This document shows positions 5,113 through 5,258 of a stretch of DNA of 5,258 nucleotides, piece by piece. A program made the translations under genes and the position numbers. Under the pieces are notes generated by a model. The model made no database searches, had not been told where the DNA came from, and saw only the letters and a program-made list of their open reading frames with translations. Position 1 is the first letter of the stretch; every line of letters starts with the position of its first letter. The DNA is from an uncultured Gammaproteobacteria bacterium (GTDB lineage Bacteria > Pseudomonadota > Gammaproteobacteria > CAJQNE01): assembly GCA_905479545.1 (NCBI GenBank), contig CAJQNE010000510.1, forward strand, positions 1-5,258. Direction: 5' to 3'.

Positions 5113-5135
5113 GCCTGCCGTTTTAACGACAGGGC
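5113..5135 (-). other. Hairpin near the 5' end of the rpsO leader
   Basis: On the minus strand GCCCTGTCGT and ACGGCAGGC pair around an AA-rich loop, with one bulge and one mismatch. It would lie at or just after the predicted rpsO transcription start. No T run follows, so it is not a terminator. It may stabilise the 5' end or take part in S15 autoregulation; neither is shown. Confidence 0.4.
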
Positions 5136-5140
5136 GCGGG

Positions 5141-5169
5141 ATTGTACGCGCCGACTGCAAGGTAAACAA
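5141..5169 (-). promoter_or_regulatory. rpsO promoter
   Basis: On the minus strand TTGTTT (5164-5169, 3 of 6 matches) is followed by a 17-bp spacer and TACAAT (5141-5146, 5 of 6). The bases after the -10 are very GC-rich (CCCGCGCC), a discriminator type typical of stringently controlled ribosomal promoters. The start would be near 5134, about 97 bases before the start codon. Confidence 0.65.
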
Positions 5170-5185
5170 GCCGCCCCCGCTTACA

Positions 5186-5258
5186 CTAATTTTCGAACTC
5201 AGGATAAATCGCCATCGTTTCATGAACGCGCCGATCGTGTGCCGGGACAATCGTCAAT
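5186..5258 (-). CDS. 3' end of an unidentified gene, possibly an MBL-fold hydrolase
   Basis: The minus-strand frame is open from the right edge to a TAG at 5186-5188 and ends VPAHDRRVHETMAIYPEFEN. Only 23 residues are visible. The VPAHD segment recalls the late His-Asp motif of metallo-beta-lactamase-fold hydrolases, but this is a weak resemblance. It does not look like the TruB C-terminus I would expect upstream of rpsO. The stop lies 17 bases before the rpsO -35, and no terminator is seen between. Confidence 0.45.
   Translation of the reverse strand, partial: LTIVPAHDRRVHETMAIYPEFEN

Overview
The window looks like chromosomal DNA of a gammaproteobacterium. The PNPase and ribosomal protein S15 genes are in the classic rpsO-pnp order, base composition is near 50% GC, and a polyhydroxyalkanoate (PHA) locus lies beside them. 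A marine, PHA-storing lineage related to Cellvibrionales/Spongiibacteraceae is plausible, but this is a guess from general resemblance, not a placement.

Layout. Positions 2-754 (+) hold the last two thirds of a biosynthetic-type acetyl-CoA acetyltransferase (thiolase). Its start lies outside the window. A promoter region follows, then the PHA regulator phaR at 971-1459 (+). From 1460 to 2499 there is about 1 kb without a convincing protein gene. The minus strand then carries pnp (2500-4602) and, upstream of it, rpsO (4767-5036). A 73-base 3' end of another minus-strand gene closes the window (5186-5258). phaR and pnp converge on the gene-free region.

The gene-free kilobase is the most interesting part. 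It contains a near-consensus sigma-70 promoter (TTGACA, 17 bp, TATGAT at 1909-1937). This is followed by about 195 bases that fold into four successive hairpins and end in an intrinsic terminator (2113-2136) and a second strong hairpin (2144-2178). It has no credible reading frame. I call it a candidate small RNA, not recognised as a known family.

A family of odd-centred palindromes (TGTTGCAGTGCA and TTGTGC-N3-GCACAA types) occurs at six places: two flank the phaR promoter, two lie at 1796-1845, one overlaps the -10 and start of the sRNA promoter, and one lies in front of pnp directly downstream of a possible -10. PhaR proteins are known to bind TGC-rich palindromes and to leave DNA when they bind PHA granules. 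The simplest model is that PhaR represses its own gene, the small RNA and perhaps a pnp promoter, so that these are released when PHA accumulates. The sites and promoters are visible in the sequence. The PhaR assignment and the circuit are inference.
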